Part shown: positions 1 to 6,772 of the stretch, piece by piece
How the letters are laid out: each line of letters starts with the position of its first letter
Numbering within the stretch: the stretch's first letter is position 1
Assembly: GCA_012515885.1 (NCBI GenBank)
Contig: JAAYXN010000005.1
Coordinates: forward strand, 1-12,017
Direction: 5' to 3'
DNA: 12,017 bases
Source of the DNA: Rhodococcus sp. (in: high G+C Gram-positive bacteria)
Lineage (GTDB): Bacteria; Actinomycetota; Actinomycetes; Mycobacteriales; Mycobacteriaceae
Notes under the pieces: generated by a model
The model's input: the letters and a program-made list of their open reading frames with translations, nothing else
Databases searched by the model: none
Told to the model about the DNA's origin: nothing
Made by a program: the position numbers and the translations under genes

Positions 1-1197
1 GCTATCGGCGGCATCGCGCACCTTCTTTTCCACGGCGCGAAGGCGGCCCTCAAGTTCCTGAATCCGCTCGCGAGGCACCTTGCCGATCGCGTCCCACTGC
101 TCTTGCAGTGTGCGCAGCGAAGTGCGTGCCGCATCCAAGTCGGCATTCGGGTCGATCGACTCGGCTTCGGCAAGCAAAGCTTCCTTTGCTACTGCGTTTT
201 CAGCGAACTCTGCGTCCCGCTCGGATGCGGCGGCGTTGCGGGCAGCGAAAAACACGTCCTGTGCGCCCTTGAAGCGCTTCCACAGTGCGTCGTCGGCATC
301 GCGGGGTGCGCGACCGATGGACTTCCACTCCGCAAGAAGATCCCGGAACGCCGTCGCCGTTGGACCCCAATCAGTGTCGTTCTGGAGGGCCTCGGCGCGT
401 TCGACGAGCTCTTCTTTACGCACCTTCGCTGACGCCCGATCGCGGTCGAGTTCAGCGAAGTGGGCGCCGCGGCGGCGGTTAAACGTTTCGCGTGCTTTGG
501 AATACCGGCGCCACAGCGCGTCGTCGGTCTTTCGATCGACACCGCGAATGGACTTCCACTCGTCGAGGATGGCGCGCAGGCGATCACCAGCTGCCTTCCA
601 CTGTGTGGAGTCGGTGGCGATGTCTTCGGCTTCCGCGGCCAACTGTTCCTTGCGGTGTGTGCCCTCTTGGCGGGACTGTTCCTTCTCTTCGCGCGCGATG
701 TTTTCGGCTTCTTCAGAGCCGGTGATGATGGCGTCAAGACGTTGCGCGAGGGCGTCAATGTCACCGATGACTGCGGCGGTGGGGAGCGACTCAGCCAGCG
801 CGGCCGCTGCGGTACGGGTTTTGCGTGCATCGCCGGAGCCGGAGGCAAGACGTGCTTCGAGAAGACCGATTTCGGTGGCGAGATCGTCGTAGCGCCGACC
901 AAAATGAGCGAGTCCTTCAGCGGCATCTCCGGCCTGCCACGAACCGATCTGGCGTTCTCCAGCGGCCGTGATGACCCACGCAGTGCCGTCGTCGTCGACG
1001 CGGCCAAACTTGGACGGGTCACTTGCAGGTGCAGTGGAAATTGGTGCGGCCGGATGCGCAGCAGTTGGTCCGGGTTTAGGTGCACCAGGTTTTGGTGCGC
1101 CCGGCTTGGGAGCGGGACGGGGTGCAGACTTGGGGGCGCTCGAATCGCTTGCCGCTCCGTTGCCGGAGTCGTTGTTGTGAGCACTGTTGTCAGTCAT
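1..1197 (-). CDS. DUF349 domain-containing protein (partial, C-terminus beyond left edge)
   Basis: Reading from ATG at 1197 down to position 1 gives 399 uninterrupted codons with no stop, so the gene is cut by the window edge. Residues about 1-60 are a low-complexity Ala/Pro/Ser/Lys tail with repeated PKPGA units (about 30-43). Residues about 65-195 are mostly charged and helical. Three DUF349-type helical repeats follow, marked by DEWKSIRG (212-219), AEWKSIGRAPRD (289-300) and EQWDAIGKVPRE (366-377); the first two are followed by DDALW+R(Y/F). The function of DUF349 proteins is not settled; the high charge and coiled-coil character suggest a nucleic-acid or protein scaffold role, which is inference. 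An AGAAGGA sequence lies 3 nt before the ATG. From memory, an Ala/Arg-rich DUF349 protein also sits near miaA-dapF-hflX in mycobacteria. Family assignment is firm; role is unknown. Confidence 0.9.
   Translation of the reverse strand, partial: MTDNSAHNNDSGNGAASDSSAPKSAPRPAPKPGAPKPGAPKPGPTAAHPAAPISTAPASDPSKFGRVDDDGTAWVITAAGERQIGSWQAGDAAEGLAHFGRRYDDLATEIGLLEARLASGSGDARKTRTAAAALAESLPTAAVIGDIDALAQRLDAIITGSEEAENIAREEKEQSRQEGTHRKEQLAAEAEDIATDSTQWKAAGDRLRAILDEWKSIRGVDRKTDDALWRRYSKARETFNRRRGAHFAELDRDRASAKVRKEELVERAEALQNDTDWGPTATAFRDLLAEWKSIGRAPRDADDALWKRFKGAQDVFFAARNAAASERDAEFAENAVAKEALLAEAESIDPNADLDAARTSLRTLQEQWDAIGKVPRERIQELEGRLRAVEKKVRDAADS
317..561. repeat. 14-bp exact repeat inside the DUF349 repeats
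   Basis: ATGGACTTCCACTC occurs exactly at 317-330 and 548-561. On the coding strand it encodes the EWKSI core of two successive DUF349 repeats. Flanking bases also match partly (CACAG.GCGTCGTCGG precedes both). This is nucleotide identity within an internally duplicated protein, not a mobile repeat. Confidence 0.7.
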
Positions 1198-1200
1198 GGT

Positions 1201-1207
1201 TCCTTCT
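1201..1207 (-). promoter_or_regulatory. Ribosome binding site of the DUF349 gene
   Basis: The minus strand reads AGAAGGA followed by ACC and then the ATG at 1197. The spacing of 3 nt is short but the motif is purine-rich and supports this start, which also gives the expected low-complexity N-terminus. Confidence 0.5.
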
Positions 1208-1352
1208 CTTCCCTGCCGCGCGTCACGGCCGCCATTGCGCATATCTGGCACACACATAAACCTGTGATGACTCAAGGCCGTTGTTTCGACCAGTAAGTAG
1301 CCACCCGGAACTATTGAACCAGGTTGTTCGGCGTTCTCGGGTCACCGAAGCG

Positions 1353-1385
1353 CTGTCGGAATTGTTTTTCCTCAACTTCCGATAG
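1353..1385 (+). promoter_or_regulatory. Stem-loop abutting the start codon of the dioxygenase-like gene
   Basis: The left arm CTGTCGGAATTG (1353-1364) can pair with CAACTTCCGATAG (1373-1385), with one bulged base and one G-U pair, around an 8-nt loop TTTTTCCT. The stem ends one base before the GTG at 1387. No Shine-Dalgarno sequence is visible here. The hairpin could affect initiation, or the mRNA could begin downstream of it. The pairing is seen directly; any role is inferred. Confidence 0.4.
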
Positions 1386-1386
1386 C

Positions 1387-2169
1387 GTGGCGGTCGTGTT
1401 CACTGCCGCAGCCTTCATTCCGTCGCCGCCCCTATTGGTGCCTGAATTGAGTGGGCGGTCGGATGAGACGCTCGGATCGTTGCGTGAGGCTGCGCTCGAA
1501 GCAGGTTCACGTCTGGGTGCGTTGGCGTCACGGTGGTTGGTGCTTGGGACTGCGGAAACAGCCGATTCTGATGCCGGGTGGCAGCCGCAGGCTGGCGAGA
1601 CGGGAAGCTTCGCGGGGTTCGGTGCGCCGGTGTGTGTAGCCCTGGCGCCGAGCCAGGCCGACGGCAGGCCCGCAGCCGACTGCAGCCCAGAAACGGGCAA
1701 TGTGGACGCGGGTCGGGATTGGCCGTTGGCGGCGCTCATTGCCGGATGGGTGCGCACCATGTCGGCGCCTGAGGTCACCGCGACGGTGTCGCTCCTGCCT
1801 CCATCAACGAGCGCAGAGGCCGCGTTGGCAGTCGGCGTGCAGGTTCGCCGCGAACTTGATGCGGCCGCGCAGCCGGTTGGTCTGCTCATCGTTGGTGACG
1901 GGGCACGCACGTTGACTGACGGTGCGCCGGGTGCATTCGATCCCCGCAGCGCCGCCGTCCAATCCGATATTGATCGGGCCCTCTCGAAGGGCGATCGAAG
2001 CGCGCTGGCGCACCTTGACGCTCCCCTCTGTGAGGAATTGGGAATCAGTGGACGTCCGTCGTGGCAGGCGATGGCGGGTGCGTTCACCTCCGACCCGTCG
2101 ACAGCTCTCTCGCTGTACTGCGACGCTCCCTACGGAGTGGGCTACCACGTGGGGATGTGGCTGCCGTGA
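1387..2169 (+). CDS. Class III extradiol dioxygenase (LigB)-like protein, probably non-catalytic
   Basis: This 260-aa protein opens with VVFTAAAFIPSPPLLVPEL, a form of the LigB/MEMO-like N-terminus that is often written PHPPLLVPE. It carries LLIVGDGARTLTDGAPGAFD in the middle and LCEELGISGRPSWQ followed by YGVGYHVGMW near the end. Family enzymes use a 2-His-1-Glu iron site. Here only two histidines exist (209 and 254), both in the C-terminal quarter, and the N-terminal PHPP position is PSPP, so I infer that ring-cleavage activity is absent. GTG 1387 is chosen because it starts just before the conserved strand; GTG 1396 is an alternative, and the frame stays open upstream to a TTG at 1324. The stop overlaps the miaA start, which implies coupling. 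From memory, mycobacteria carry a similar protein before miaA. The physiological role is unknown. Confidence 0.75.
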   Translation: MAVVFTAAAFIPSPPLLVPELSGRSDETLGSLREAALEAGSRLGALASRWLVLGTAETADSDAGWQPQAGETGSFAGFGAPVCVALAPSQADGRPAADCSPETGNVDAGRDWPLAALIAGWVRTMSAPEVTATVSLLPPSTSAEAALAVGVQVRRELDAAAQPVGLLIVGDGARTLTDGAPGAFDPRSAAVQSDIDRALSKGDRSALAHLDAPLCEELGISGRPSWQAMAGAFTSDPSTALSLYCDAPYGVGYHVGMWLP

Positions 2170-3110
2170 GCATCGACCGCACTATCCGTCCCATTGTGGT
2201 GGTCGGCCCGACAGCGACCGGAAAATCCGCGTTGGGTTTAGATCTCGCGGAACAATTGGGCGGCGAGATCGTCAACATCGACGCGATGCAGCTGTACCGG
2301 GGAATGGATATCGGCACAGCGAAGGTGCCCGAAGTCGAGCGGCGAGGCATCGCCCACCACCAGTTCGATGTTCTCGACGTGACGACAACGGCCAGCGTCG
2401 CCACCTATCAGGCCGAGGCCGGTGCTGACGTCGAAGCCATCATGGCGCGCGGCGCCGTACCGATCGTTGTGGGTGGCTCCATGATGTACGTACAGGCGCT
2501 GCTGGATCAGTGGGAGTTTCCGGCGACAGATCCAGCGGTGCGCGCCAAGTGGGAAGCGGTACTGGCTGAAAAGGGCGTAGCTGCGGTGCATAGCGCGCTG
2601 ACCGAGGTCGATCCGGTCGCGGCCGGATCAATCCTTGCTACGGACGGTCGTCGTCTCGTACGTGCTTTGGAAGTCGTCGAAATCACCGGGAAGCCCTTCG
2701 CGGCATCCGCTCCAACGATTGGTGAACCACGCTGGGATGCGATTTTTATCGGTGTCGATCGCGATACTGAGCACCTCGACGAGCGCATCGCGTTGCGCAC
2801 CGACCTCATGTTTGAACAGGGGTTGGTCGACGAGGTCAATTTGCTGATTGAGCAGGGGTTACGCGACGGAGTGACGGCTCGCCGGGCCATTGGGTATGCG
2901 CAGGTACTCGACTACATCGATGGTGTCTACGACCTCGACCACGCTCGGGAACGGACTTTCATTGGCACCCGCCGCTATGTTCGTAGGCAGCGCTCCTGGT
3001 TCCATCGAGATCCCCGTATTCAGTGGTTCGATGGCGCCGACCCCGCTATGACCGGCGCCGTCCTGGCTGCTGTGGACGCAGCGTCTACGACCGAGAACGA
3101 AAACCGTTAG
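2166..3110 (+). CDS. miaA: tRNA dimethylallyltransferase MiaA
   Basis: MiaA transfers the dimethylallyl group of DMAPP to N6 of adenosine 37 in tRNAs reading UNN codons; MiaB-type enzymes can then methylthiolate the product. The 314-aa sequence has the P-loop GPTATGKS (14-21), the NIDAMQLYRGMDIGTAK segment (37-53) with the conserved Asp39, HHQFDVLDV, PIVVGGSMMYVQALLD in place of the more common GGTGLY, GRRLVRALEV, ARRAIGYAQV and the C-terminal TRRYVRRQRSWF motif. Length is normal for the family. The GTG start at 2166 overlaps the upstream TGA as GTGA and leaves only 13 residues before the P-loop, as expected; longer in-frame starts would sit inside the preceding gene. No strong Shine-Dalgarno is seen, which fits translational coupling. 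Identification is certain. Confidence 0.97.
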   Translation: MSIDRTIRPIVVVGPTATGKSALGLDLAEQLGGEIVNIDAMQLYRGMDIGTAKVPEVERRGIAHHQFDVLDVTTTASVATYQAEAGADVEAIMARGAVPIVVGGSMMYVQALLDQWEFPATDPAVRAKWEAVLAEKGVAAVHSALTEVDPVAAGSILATDGRRLVRALEVVEITGKPFAASAPTIGEPRWDAIFIGVDRDTEHLDERIALRTDLMFEQGLVDEVNLLIEQGLRDGVTARRAIGYAQVLDYIDGVYDLDHARERTFIGTRRYVRRQRSWFHRDPRIQWFDGADPAMTGAVLAAVDAASTTENENR

Positions 3111-3133
3111 CCGTGAGGGGCCGGACGCTCACC

Positions 3134-3139
3134 TAAGCT
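3134..3139 (+). promoter_or_regulatory. Candidate -10 element for a leaderless dapF transcript
   Basis: TAAGCT matches the TANNNT core of actinobacterial -10 elements and ends 7 nt before the A of the dapF ATG. That places the expected transcription start on or next to the start codon. No Shine-Dalgarno lies between miaA and dapF. No clear -35 is seen, which is common in this group. Confidence 0.4.
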
Positions 3140-3146
3140 AGAGCGT

Positions 3147-4046
3147 ATGGATTTCAGTAAGGGCCACGGGACGGAGAACGATTTCGTTCTTCTCCCGGAC
3201 CTCGACGTGCATATCGATCTCGATCCTGCCCGGGTCGCCGTGCTGTGTGACCGGAGGAAAGGGCTGGGCGCCGACGGAATCTTGCGAGTCGCGAAAGCAG
3301 GAGCGCTCGTGCAGGCAGGTGTCCTCGATACCGTGCCCGACGGTGTCGCTGCGGACGACTGGTTCATGGACTACCGCAACGGTGACGGCTCAGTCGCCGA
3401 AATGTGTGGCAACGGTGTGCGCGTATTCGCGCATTACCTGCGGGCAGTCGGTTTCGAGAGCCGTGATGAGTTCGTTGTCGGCTCGCGTGCGGGGGCCCGC
3501 CCGGTGACTGTTCACTCTGCTGGGGCCGAGCACGGTGAAGTGACGGTCGGCATGGGCACGGTTCGTGATCTGGGGGAATCAACGGCCACCATTGAAGGAC
3601 GCGTATTTGCGGGAATCGGTATCGACGTCGGCAATCCGCACTTGGCCTGCGTTGATCCGCAACTAGATTCGGCGTCACTCGCGGCCCTCGACCTCACAGC
3701 AGTACCGGGATTTGACCCCGTGTTGTTCCCGCACGGCACCAACGTGGAAATCCTCACCGCGCTGGAGAACGGCGACGGCTCCGGTGCGGGTTCGGTGTCC
3801 ATGCGGGTGCACGAACGCGGAGTCGGGGAAACCCGATCCTGCGGCACCGGCACCGTAGCTGCCGCGGCGGCTGCGTTGCGGCACGCTGGACGCCAGTCCG
3901 GAACCGTCCAGGTGCGTGTACTCGGCGGAGAAGTCACCGTCCACATTGACGACAACCGTCAGGCCAGTCTGCGCGGACCCTCCGTGCTTCTGGCAAGCGG
4001 CGTCATCAGCGACACCTGGTGGGACGCGTTAGCGGCATCCCGGTAG
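3147..4046 (+). CDS. dapF: Diaminopimelate epimerase DapF
   Basis: DapF converts LL-diaminopimelate to meso-diaminopimelate, the precursor of lysine and the cross-linking residue of actinobacterial peptidoglycan. The cofactor-free enzyme uses two cysteines as acid and base. Both are present: Cys87 in EMCGNGVRVF and Cys232 in ETRSCGTGTVAAAA. The N-terminus FSKGHGTENDFVLL (3-16) is the substrate-binding opening in its actinobacterial form, and GIDVGNPHLACV and HGTNVEIL are further family motifs. At 299 aa it is slightly longer than the roughly 275 aa of enterobacterial DapF. ATG 3147 is the natural start because the family begins immediately before this motif. It follows miaA by 36 nt, and its TAG directly abuts an ATG in the hflX frame. 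The gene is intact and should be functional. Confidence 0.97.
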   Translation: MDFSKGHGTENDFVLLPDLDVHIDLDPARVAVLCDRRKGLGADGILRVAKAGALVQAGVLDTVPDGVAADDWFMDYRNGDGSVAEMCGNGVRVFAHYLRAVGFESRDEFVVGSRAGARPVTVHSAGAEHGEVTVGMGTVRDLGESTATIEGRVFAGIGIDVGNPHLACVDPQLDSASLAALDLTAVPGFDPVLFPHGTNVEILTALENGDGSGAGSVSMRVHERGVGETRSCGTGTVAAAAAALRHAGRQSGTVQVRVLGGEVTVHIDDNRQASLRGPSVLLASGVISDTWWDALAASR

Positions 4047-4109
4047 ATGAGTGGCGTCTCAACAAATGCAGGTGCACGACGAGCCTGGTCCGTGGGAATA
4101 TGGACATGT

Positions 4110-5633
4110 ATGACAAACACACACCATGACTCTGAGAGCACTACCCACACCGATTCTGATCACTTCGATGCCGATCCTTTCGGCTCTGATCATGTCGACT
4201 CTGGGGATGGCGCGTCCAGCTACGACGACACCAGCTACGGCGATAGTGATCGCCCGTCTGTCGGTGAGATGCAGTTGGCCGAGCGCAGCGCGTTGCGACG
4301 CGTTGCTGGACTGTCGACCGAACTTACTGACGTCACTGAAGTCGAATACCGACAGCTGCGCCTCGAACGAGTCGTTCTGGTCGGTGTTTGGACACACGGC
4401 ACTGCTGAGCAGGCCGAATCAAGCATGGCGGAGCTTGCCGCTCTTGCCGAGACCGCGGGCTCGGAAGTCTTGGAGGGTCTCGTGCAACGCCGAGACCGTC
4501 CAGATCCCGCCACCTACATTGGCTCCGGCAAAGCGGAGGAACTGCGCGAGGTCGTGCTCGCGACCGGCGCTGACACAGTGATTTGTGACGGTGAACTGAC
4601 GCCGGCACAGCTCACGGCGCTTGAAAAAGTGGTCAAGGTCAAGGTCATCGATCGAACCGCGCTGATCCTCGATATTTTCGCCCAGCACGCCACCTCGCGC
4701 GAAGGTAAGGCGCAGGTCGCACTGGCGCAGATGGAGTACATGCTGCCGCGGCTGCGTGGTTGGGGCGAGTCGATGTCCCGGCAGGCTGGTGGCCGGGCGG
4801 GCAGTAACGGCGGCGTCGGTCTGCGTGGCCCGGGTGAGACAAAGATCGAGACCGATCGGCGCCGCATTCGTGAGCGCATGGCCAAGCTGCGTCGCGAGAT
4901 CCGCGGCATGAAGGCTGCCCGCGACACCAAACGCACCCGACGGGTGGCCAGCTCCACGCCGTCGGTCGCGATCGTCGGTTACACCAATGCCGGCAAATCG
5001 AGTTTGCTCAACGCGCTGACGGGATCGGGAGTATTGGTCGAGAACGCGCTGTTCGCGACACTTGATCCGACGAGCCGCAAGGCCGCACTCGACGACGGTC
5101 GCGAATACATCCTCACGGACACTGTGGGCTTCGTTCGCCACCTACCGACACAGTTGGTGGAGGCGTTCCGTTCGACTCTCGAAGAAGTAGCTGACGCTGA
5201 CTTGCTGCTGCACGTGGTCGACGGGTCTGATCCACTTCCGACGGAGCAAATTAAGGCGGTTCGGGAAGTGATTACCGAAGTGCTTCGCGAAACGGATGCG
5301 CCCCCGCCGCCTGAGTTGATCGTGGTCAACAAGGTTGATGCCGCAGACCCGGTGGTGCTGACACAGTTGCGTGGCCTGCTGGCTGACTCGGTGTTTGTCT
5401 CTGCCCGTACCGGTGAGGGGATCGACAAACTTCGTGCGACGCTCGCGGAAGTGCTTGTTCGACCCGACATCGAAATCAATGCGCTTGTTCCCTACACGCG
5501 CGGAGATCTGATGGCGCGGATTCATTCAGATGGCCAGATATTGACTTCAGAACACGAGGATTCGGGGACACGGGTGCGGGCGAGGGTTCCAGAAGCCCTG
5601 GCCGCGGCACTGTCGGAATACCGTGTCGCATAG
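4110..5633 (+). CDS. hflX: Ribosome-associated GTPase HflX
   Basis: HflX binds the large ribosomal subunit and splits or rescues stalled ribosomes, notably under heat stress or antibiotic exposure. The HflX N-domain appears as TYIGSGKAEEL, ICDGELTPAQL and VKVIDRTALILDIFAQHA, then the glycine-rich GGVGLRGPGETKIETDRRRI. The G domain has G1 GYTNAGKS (290-297), G3 DTVGF (337-341), G4 NKVD (407-410) and G5 SAR (431-433), numbered from ATG 4110. This start gives 507 aa. ATG 4047, abutting the dapF stop, would add 21 residues; neither start has a good Shine-Dalgarno. The first 47 residues are extremely acidic and rich in His and Ser, with no Lys or Arg, and look like a disordered extension. The last codons overlap the next gene. 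Identification is certain; the start is not. Confidence 0.94.
   Translation: MTNTHHDSESTTHTDSDHFDADPFGSDHVDSGDGASSYDDTSYGDSDRPSVGEMQLAERSALRRVAGLSTELTDVTEVEYRQLRLERVVLVGVWTHGTAEQAESSMAELAALAETAGSEVLEGLVQRRDRPDPATYIGSGKAEELREVVLATGADTVICDGELTPAQLTALEKVVKVKVIDRTALILDIFAQHATSREGKAQVALAQMEYMLPRLRGWGESMSRQAGGRAGSNGGVGLRGPGETKIETDRRRIRERMAKLRREIRGMKAARDTKRTRRVASSTPSVAIVGYTNAGKSSLLNALTGSGVLVENALFATLDPTSRKAALDDGREYILTDTVGFVRHLPTQLVEAFRSTLEEVADADLLLHVVDGSDPLPTEQIKAVREVITEVLRETDAPPPPELIVVNKVDAADPVVLTQLRGLLADSVFVSARTGEGIDKLRATLAEVLVRPDIEINALVPYTRGDLMARIHSDGQILTSEHEDSGTRVRARVPEALAAALSEYRVA
4149..4208 (+). repeat. Degenerate 30-bp tandem repeat encoding a decapeptide in HflX
   Basis: TCTGATCA occurs at 4155-4162 and again at 4185-4192, exactly 30 nt apart, inside two diverged 30-bp units. 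They encode SDHFD and SDHVD one decapeptide apart in the acidic N-terminal tail of HflX. The pattern suggests growth of the tail by local duplication. Confidence 0.45.
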
Positions 5634-6744
5634 TCGATACCGTTCGTTGCTGGCCGGGGCCCGTTCGTTGGGGGTAGCCGGTGTCCTCTGCGTGACGGCG
5701 ATATCGGTTGGTGTGGCGCCCGCATCCGCCGATCCGGCCAGTGAGTTCTCGGTGCTTTGTACCCCCACCGACCCTGCGCTCGCAGAGTTGTCCGGACTTG
5801 TCGCCACGACCGACCAGCTGTATGCGATCGGTGATAGCGGTTCGGATGAGTTTGTGGCCGTGCTCGACTCGGATTGTGCTGTGCAGCGGTGGATTCCCGT
5901 CCCCGTCGATCCGTACGACATCGAAGACATGGCCTACGTCGATGGCGAACTGTGGTTGGCGGACATTGGTGATAATCGTCGTCAGCGCAGCACTGTTGCT
6001 CTGATTCGAGTGAATCTCGACGATACGTCGAGCGGTGATGATCCTGGATCGTTGCATCGATTGACCTACCCTGACGGCGCGCATGACGCCGAGTCGATTC
6101 TCATCGGTCCGGACAATGTTCCGATCATTGTGACCAAGGAGTTCGGTGGCGTGAGCGGTGTCTATCGCCCCAAGGGCGGGTTGACTGTCCACGAGCTTGC
6201 TGAGCCTGGGCCAACGGCTTTGGAGAAGGTGGGGGAGGTGGATGTGACGGCGGCTGGCGGGTCAGGTCCCCAATCGGGCGGCGGGCTCGATAGTGGGCAC
6301 ATCGCCGACAGCCTTACTCGGGTCATCTTCACTGGAGGCGCGGTATCGCATGACGGCACCATCGCGGCGGTGCGCAGCTACACCCACCTTCATCTTTATG
6401 ACCTGCGCGGCACCACGGTGTCGCAGGCGCTGACGGCACCACCGTTCGAGGCGTTGCTGTTGCCACAGCAGCCGCAAGGAGAAGCGGTCGCGTTTACCGC
6501 TGACGGTCACCTCGTGATCGCTTCGGAAGCACGCGACGGACCGTTGCCGCCGCTTCTTATCTTGGATAACGCCGTGAGTCGACTACCCACTGAGCCGGGA
6601 ACAGGCGCCGGTGTTGACGCTGCAGATCCAGCTGCGGGCCGCGACAGTGGGCCCTCAGTGGGGCTGATAGCTGTTGCTCTCGCGGGCTCGTTTGCGTTGC
6701 TGGGTGGCGGGATGCTTTTGACCCGGGCACTGCGACGGCAGTGA
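5623..6744 (+). CDS. Secreted, C-terminally membrane-anchored protein with propeller-like repeats, function unknown
   Basis: I do not recognise a named family. The 373-aa product has an N-terminal signal peptide: basic residues, a hydrophobic core (about 16-32) and a PASA|D cleavage site after residue 36. Near the C-terminus a hydrophobic segment (about 346-367) is followed by RALRRQ, so the body should lie outside the membrane with a short cytoplasmic tail. The mature part has repeating strand-like units: ELSGLVATTDQLYAIGDSG (55-73), IEDMAYVDGELWLADIGDN (100-118), DAESILIGPDNVPIIVTKE (155-173) and QGEAVAFTADGHLVIASE (285-302). These resemble beta-propeller blades. Only two cysteines remain after cleavage (46 and 85), and they could form a disulfide. 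GTG 5623 overlaps the hflX end by 11 bp and gives a complete signal peptide. The operon partner is a cytoplasmic ribosome GTPase, so context gives little hint of function. Confidence 0.8.
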   Translation: MSHSRYRSLLAGARSLGVAGVLCVTAISVGVAPASADPASEFSVLCTPTDPALAELSGLVATTDQLYAIGDSGSDEFVAVLDSDCAVQRWIPVPVDPYDIEDMAYVDGELWLADIGDNRRQRSTVALIRVNLDDTSSGDDPGSLHRLTYPDGAHDAESILIGPDNVPIIVTKEFGGVSGVYRPKGGLTVHELAEPGPTALEKVGEVDVTAAGGSGPQSGGGLDSGHIADSLTRVIFTGGAVSHDGTIAAVRSYTHLHLYDLRGTTVSQALTAPPFEALLLPQQPQGEAVAFTADGHLVIASEARDGPLPPLLILDNAVSRLPTEPGTGAGVDAADPAAGRDSGPSVGLIAVALAGSFALLGGGMLLTRALRRQ

Positions 6745-6772
6745 TCGATGCTGCTGTGAGGGCTGTAGGCAG
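6745..6772. other. Short convergent gap between operons
   Basis: Only 28 bp separate the stop codons of two convergent operons. I see at best a 4-bp CTGC/GCAG pairing and no T-run, so no intrinsic terminator can be called. Rho-dependent termination or overlapping transcripts are likely. Confidence 0.4.

Larger units (their letters stand above)
1198..1386. other. Divergent intergenic spacer
   Basis: This 189-bp stretch separates two divergent genes and must hold promoters for both, but I cannot pick a convincing -35/-10 pair on either strand. The only clear structure is an inverted repeat at 1353-1385, next to the start of the right-hand gene. No small ORF or RNA gene is supported. Confidence 0.5.

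Noticed and set aside
80..1296. Long open frames on the plus strand and in a second minus frame across the DUF349 gene
   Set aside because: They are shadows in GC-rich DNA: their translations are Ser/Arg/Ala-rich and show no family motifs, whereas the minus frame from ATG 1197 shows three clear DUF349 repeats.
1311..2148. Minus-strand open frames opposite the dioxygenase-like gene
   Set aside because: Low-complexity Ala/Arg/Ser translations with no motif; the plus-strand frame has conserved motifs and couples to miaA.
3113..3132. GTGAG/CTCAC inverted repeat between miaA and dapF as a terminator
   Set aside because: Only 5 bp of stem and no following T-run; it more likely overlaps the dapF promoter region.
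5641..5760. Lipoprotein reading of the exported protein based on Cys23
   Set aside because: The residues before Cys23 (GVL) do not fit a lipobox, and a good signal peptidase I site (ASA|D) follows at residue 36.
6745..6772. Intrinsic terminator between the convergent operons
   Set aside because: Only a 4-bp CTGC/GCAG pairing can be drawn and there is no T-run on either strand.
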